Of a DNA stretch of 8,984 nt, positions 7,310 to 8,984 are shown in pieces. Both the position numbers and the translations under genes were made by a program. How positions within the stretch are numbered: position 1 is the first letter of the stretch; each line of letters starts with the position of its first letter. The stretch spans positions 1 through 8,984 of the forward strand of contig JAFUXY010000413.1 of assembly GCA_017477005.1 (NCBI GenBank), written 5' to 3'. Below the pieces are notes generated by a model. The model saw nothing but the letters and a program-made list of their open reading frames with translations, was not told where the DNA came from and searched no databases. Origin of the DNA: Lachnospiraceae bacterium (lineage in GTDB: Bacteria; Bacillota; Clostridia; Lachnospirales; Lachnospiraceae).

Positions 7310-7338
7310 ATTTTACCAAAAGCAAGCCCCTCTGACAA
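7310..7338 (-). promoter_or_regulatory. Sigma-A-like promoter for the def-fmt-...-prkC operon
   Basis: Read on the minus strand, TTGTCA (7333-7338) and TAAAAT (7310-7315) match the -35 and -10 consensus at 5 of 6 positions each, with the ideal 17-nt spacer. The expected transcription start is near 7303, giving a leader of about 85 nt before def. It is the only strong promoter I found in the non-coding gaps. It would let the housekeeping genes be transcribed independently of the upstream surface-protein gene. Confidence 0.7.
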
Positions 7339-7374
7339 CCAAAAAATGGAATCTCACCGAATCTAACCCCGAAA

Positions 7375-8984
7375 TCACCGGGCATTCTGGCTTTTTTTCA
7401 TCTCCACCTTCATCGCTGCCCACCGGATGAACCGCTGCAAAAGGATCTTTCCCTTGCGGAAACGGATGATGAATATAATGAATCCGGCCAGAAACACCAA
7501 TGCCGCGATCGCAATGATCGTAGGGATCAGTCCCTCCCAGTACTCCTCCACGCCAAACGTGAACGCATCACCCGGCGCCTCAAACGACTGATAGGTCCCG
7601 AAGCTCTTTGTCGGCACGAGCTTGGCCTTTCCATTTTCATCGTACAAACGAATCCGTATCGAATGGTCGTTTCGGGAAGGGAGATAACGAAAGACGTGCC
7701 GCTTTTCCCCATCCTTTGGCACTGAAACCGAAAATCGCGCTATTTCCTCGAGACCCGTCAGGTCCGAAAAAGCCATGGTCTGCTCGACCTTTTCTTCGGT
7801 GACGGACAGCGCCTCTCCCCGTTTGAACGCGCCCTCCGCCATCAGGATGGGCCGGTCGTTCTCCCTCGAAAGATCGCTGCCGATCAACGTCTCCACCCGG
7901 TCGTATTTCGCCTTGATCCGGTCGTCCGCCACGATTTTTGAAAAATCCGAACGGTTCCAATGCCCTACAAAGCCTTCCCGTTCAGGAATGCTTGGAATCT
8001 GGCTTTTCTCGAGCCCTTTCCCATACTCACACTCCACCTTCGCGACCGTGTCATCTTCTGCCACAAAGGTCAGAATCAAAGTCGAGAATTCAGTCGGCGC
8101 GCCGGGAAGTCCCAGCAGTGTCGCATAACTGGTACTCTGTGCGACGCCATTGTAGCTGACCCCGTCGATCCCGTACAATCCCTTCGCATAATAATAATTG
8201 TCGTGGATTTCTGACGAGGCGACCTCTTCCACGTTTCCGCAAATAGCCCCCACAAACTGCGCCGCGCCGCCTATACCTGACATCGAAGCGCAGCCATGAA
8301 CCTTTTTTCCATATCCGACAATCCCGCCCACATAGCGTTCGCCCTCGTTGTACTGCTTCGAAAAGCTGTCGGCGATCTCCGCCACACTGTAACCGCAGAT
8401 GCCGCCCGCATAATCCATTTCCACGACCACGTCCCCAAAACCCCGGCACTGGGAAATGAGCCCCAGCTCCATCCGGCCGACAACGCCTCCTCCGGTATGC
8501 CGATTGGCCCGCACCTCGCCCCGGTTCTCGCATTTGTCCACGACGCATTTGGTACGCAGCACATAGTCAAACGTATTTCTGCCGTTCTTCTCGATGTCGC
8601 TTTCCGGGTCAAGATCCACCTCGAAGCCCATTGTCCCGGTAATACCACCCAGATTGAAATCGGCCTCAATCGTTCCCGTATTGGAGCAGGCCGACGTACG
8701 CCCGTCCCTGGCGCCCTCGATATCCTGCGCAGAAATATCCTCGGTCTTGTCCTCCGTATAGGTGTCCGGATCCATTGCCTTGTGGACGATCGTATCGATT
8801 TTCTGCCGAATCCGGTCGCTCTTGACCTGCATATCCTGCATCGAGGAAATCGAACCCTGCAGATTGCCGTTGACCGCCGTTGCTGTCTCATTGACGGCTT
8901 CCGTGATCTGTCCGAGCGTCGCGTACAACTCGTTGCTGGCCGCGTCCAAATCGTCCCCGAGATGATTGGCCTTGTCCTTGAAGG
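7375..8984 (-). CDS. Repeat-rich cell-surface protein with GLUG-like repeats and C-terminal membrane anchor, 5' end cut by window edge
   Basis: I do not recognise a named gene. The frame is open through the right edge, so the visible 535 residues are the C-terminal part. A TTG at 8949 is in frame but internal to the open frame, so it is probably not the true start. In visible numbering, residues 1-75 are helical, Gln/Asn/Ser-rich and likely coiled-coil. About 99-250 holds GLUG-like repeats ending in typical GGIVG motifs, then a DNYYYAKGLYG segment. About 300-362 resembles one Listeria-Bacteroides (Flg_new, InlB B-repeat type) module, with ECEYGKGLE and EREGFVGHW as its signature. A region of probable beta structure follows (about 410-475). 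A membrane helix lies at about 482-507, followed by a basic tail (RFRKGK...), so most of the protein should be outside the cell. It may act in adhesion or envelope structure; this is inference only. It reads toward def but has a separate promoter after it. Confidence 0.85.
   Translation of the reverse strand, partial: FKDKANHLGDDLDAASNELYATLGQITEAVNETATAVNGNLQGSISSMQDMQVKSDRIRQKIDTIVHKAMDPDTYTEDKTEDISAQDIEGARDGRTSACSNTGTIEADFNLGGITGTMGFEVDLDPESDIEKNGRNTFDYVLRTKCVVDKCENRGEVRANRHTGGGVVGRMELGLISQCRGFGDVVVEMDYAGGICGYSVAEIADSFSKQYNEGERYVGGIVGYGKKVHGCASMSGIGGAAQFVGAICGNVEEVASSEIHDNYYYAKGLYGIDGVSYNGVAQSTSYATLLGLPGAPTEFSTLILTFVAEDDTVAKVECEYGKGLEKSQIPSIPEREGFVGHWNRSDFSKIVADDRIKAKYDRVETLIGSDLSRENDRPILMAEGAFKRGEALSVTEEKVEQTMAFSDLTGLEEIARFSVSVPKDGEKRHVFRYLPSRNDHSIRIRLYDENGKAKLVPTKSFGTYQSFEAPGDAFTFGVEEYWEGLIPTIIAIAALVFLAGFIIFIIRFRKGKILLQRFIRWAAMKVEMKKSQNAR
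8233..8688 (-). repeat. GLUG-like protein repeats within the surface protein
   Basis: Five related units end in G-G-[IV]-x-G or a close variant: GGITG, GGVVG, GGICG, GGIVG and GAICG. From the second unit on, the glycine pairs are spaced 28, 26 and 26 residues apart. The first is 53 residues before the second, so one unit between them may be degenerate. Four units start with a Cys 13-14 residues before the glycines; the fourth has Ser there. The repeats are diverged at DNA level. The match to the GLUG motif (PF07581) is by eye. Confidence 0.7.

Noticed and set aside
7351..7365. Short direct repeat GATTC-5 nt-GATTC near the end of the surface-protein gene
   Set aside because: Two 5-bp copies are expected by chance; no link to a target-site duplication or mobile element was seen.
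7341..7377. Possible terminator after the surface-protein gene (weak stem then TTTTTT)
   Set aside because: The best stem is 7 bp with three G-U pairs and a 13-nt loop, and CCA separates it from the T run. Too weak to call an intrinsic terminator.
8271..8891. Minus-strand frame of 206 codons inside the surface-protein gene
   Set aside because: It is a frame-shifted shadow: Arg-rich, no domain, while the main frame carries the repeat pattern.

Overview
The window reads as a chromosomal segment from a low-to-mid GC Firmicute, most likely class Clostridia (Lachnospiraceae-like). This is inferred from gene order, Gram-positive-type Shine-Dalgarno sites (AAGGAG, AGGAGG), a PASTA-domain PrkC kinase and a YugP-type peptidase. 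GC content looks moderately high for that group, but I did not count it. All eight genes lie on the minus strand, so transcription runs from high to low coordinates. I see no rRNA, tRNA, CRISPR array, insertion sequence or phage gene.

Right part (7375-8984): the C-terminal 535 residues of a larger, unnamed surface protein, cut by the right edge. It has a helical, probably coiled-coil region, then about five GLUG-like repeats, one Listeria-Bacteroides (Flg_new/InlB B-repeat) type module, a predicted beta-rich stretch and a C-terminal membrane anchor with a basic tail.

Gap (7220-7374, 155 nt): the longest non-coding stretch. It holds a good sigma-A-like promoter (TTGTCA, 17 nt, TAAAAT) pointing at def, and a short inverted repeat in the leader. 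No convincing terminator is visible for the upstream gene.

Centre and left (1-7219): a compact operon-like block def - fmt - yugP-type peptidase - rsmB - rlmN - stp - prkC. Intergenic distances run from a 4-nt overlap to 28 nt. The products share a translation theme: Fmt formylates initiator Met-tRNA, Def removes the formyl group from new proteins, RsmB methylates 16S rRNA, and RlmN methylates 23S rRNA and tRNA. Stp and PrkC are the matched Ser/Thr phosphatase and membrane kinase of cell-wall-linked signalling. PrkC is cut by the left edge after its third PASTA repeat. Its whole frame is open to the edge, so it is easily missed by a stop-to-stop ORF search, while a long spurious frame lies opposite it.

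This is mostly an ordinary, conserved housekeeping locus. I did not find a convincing new multi-gene system. The least explained element is the repeat-rich membrane protein upstream of def, in the place where many Clostridia have priA.
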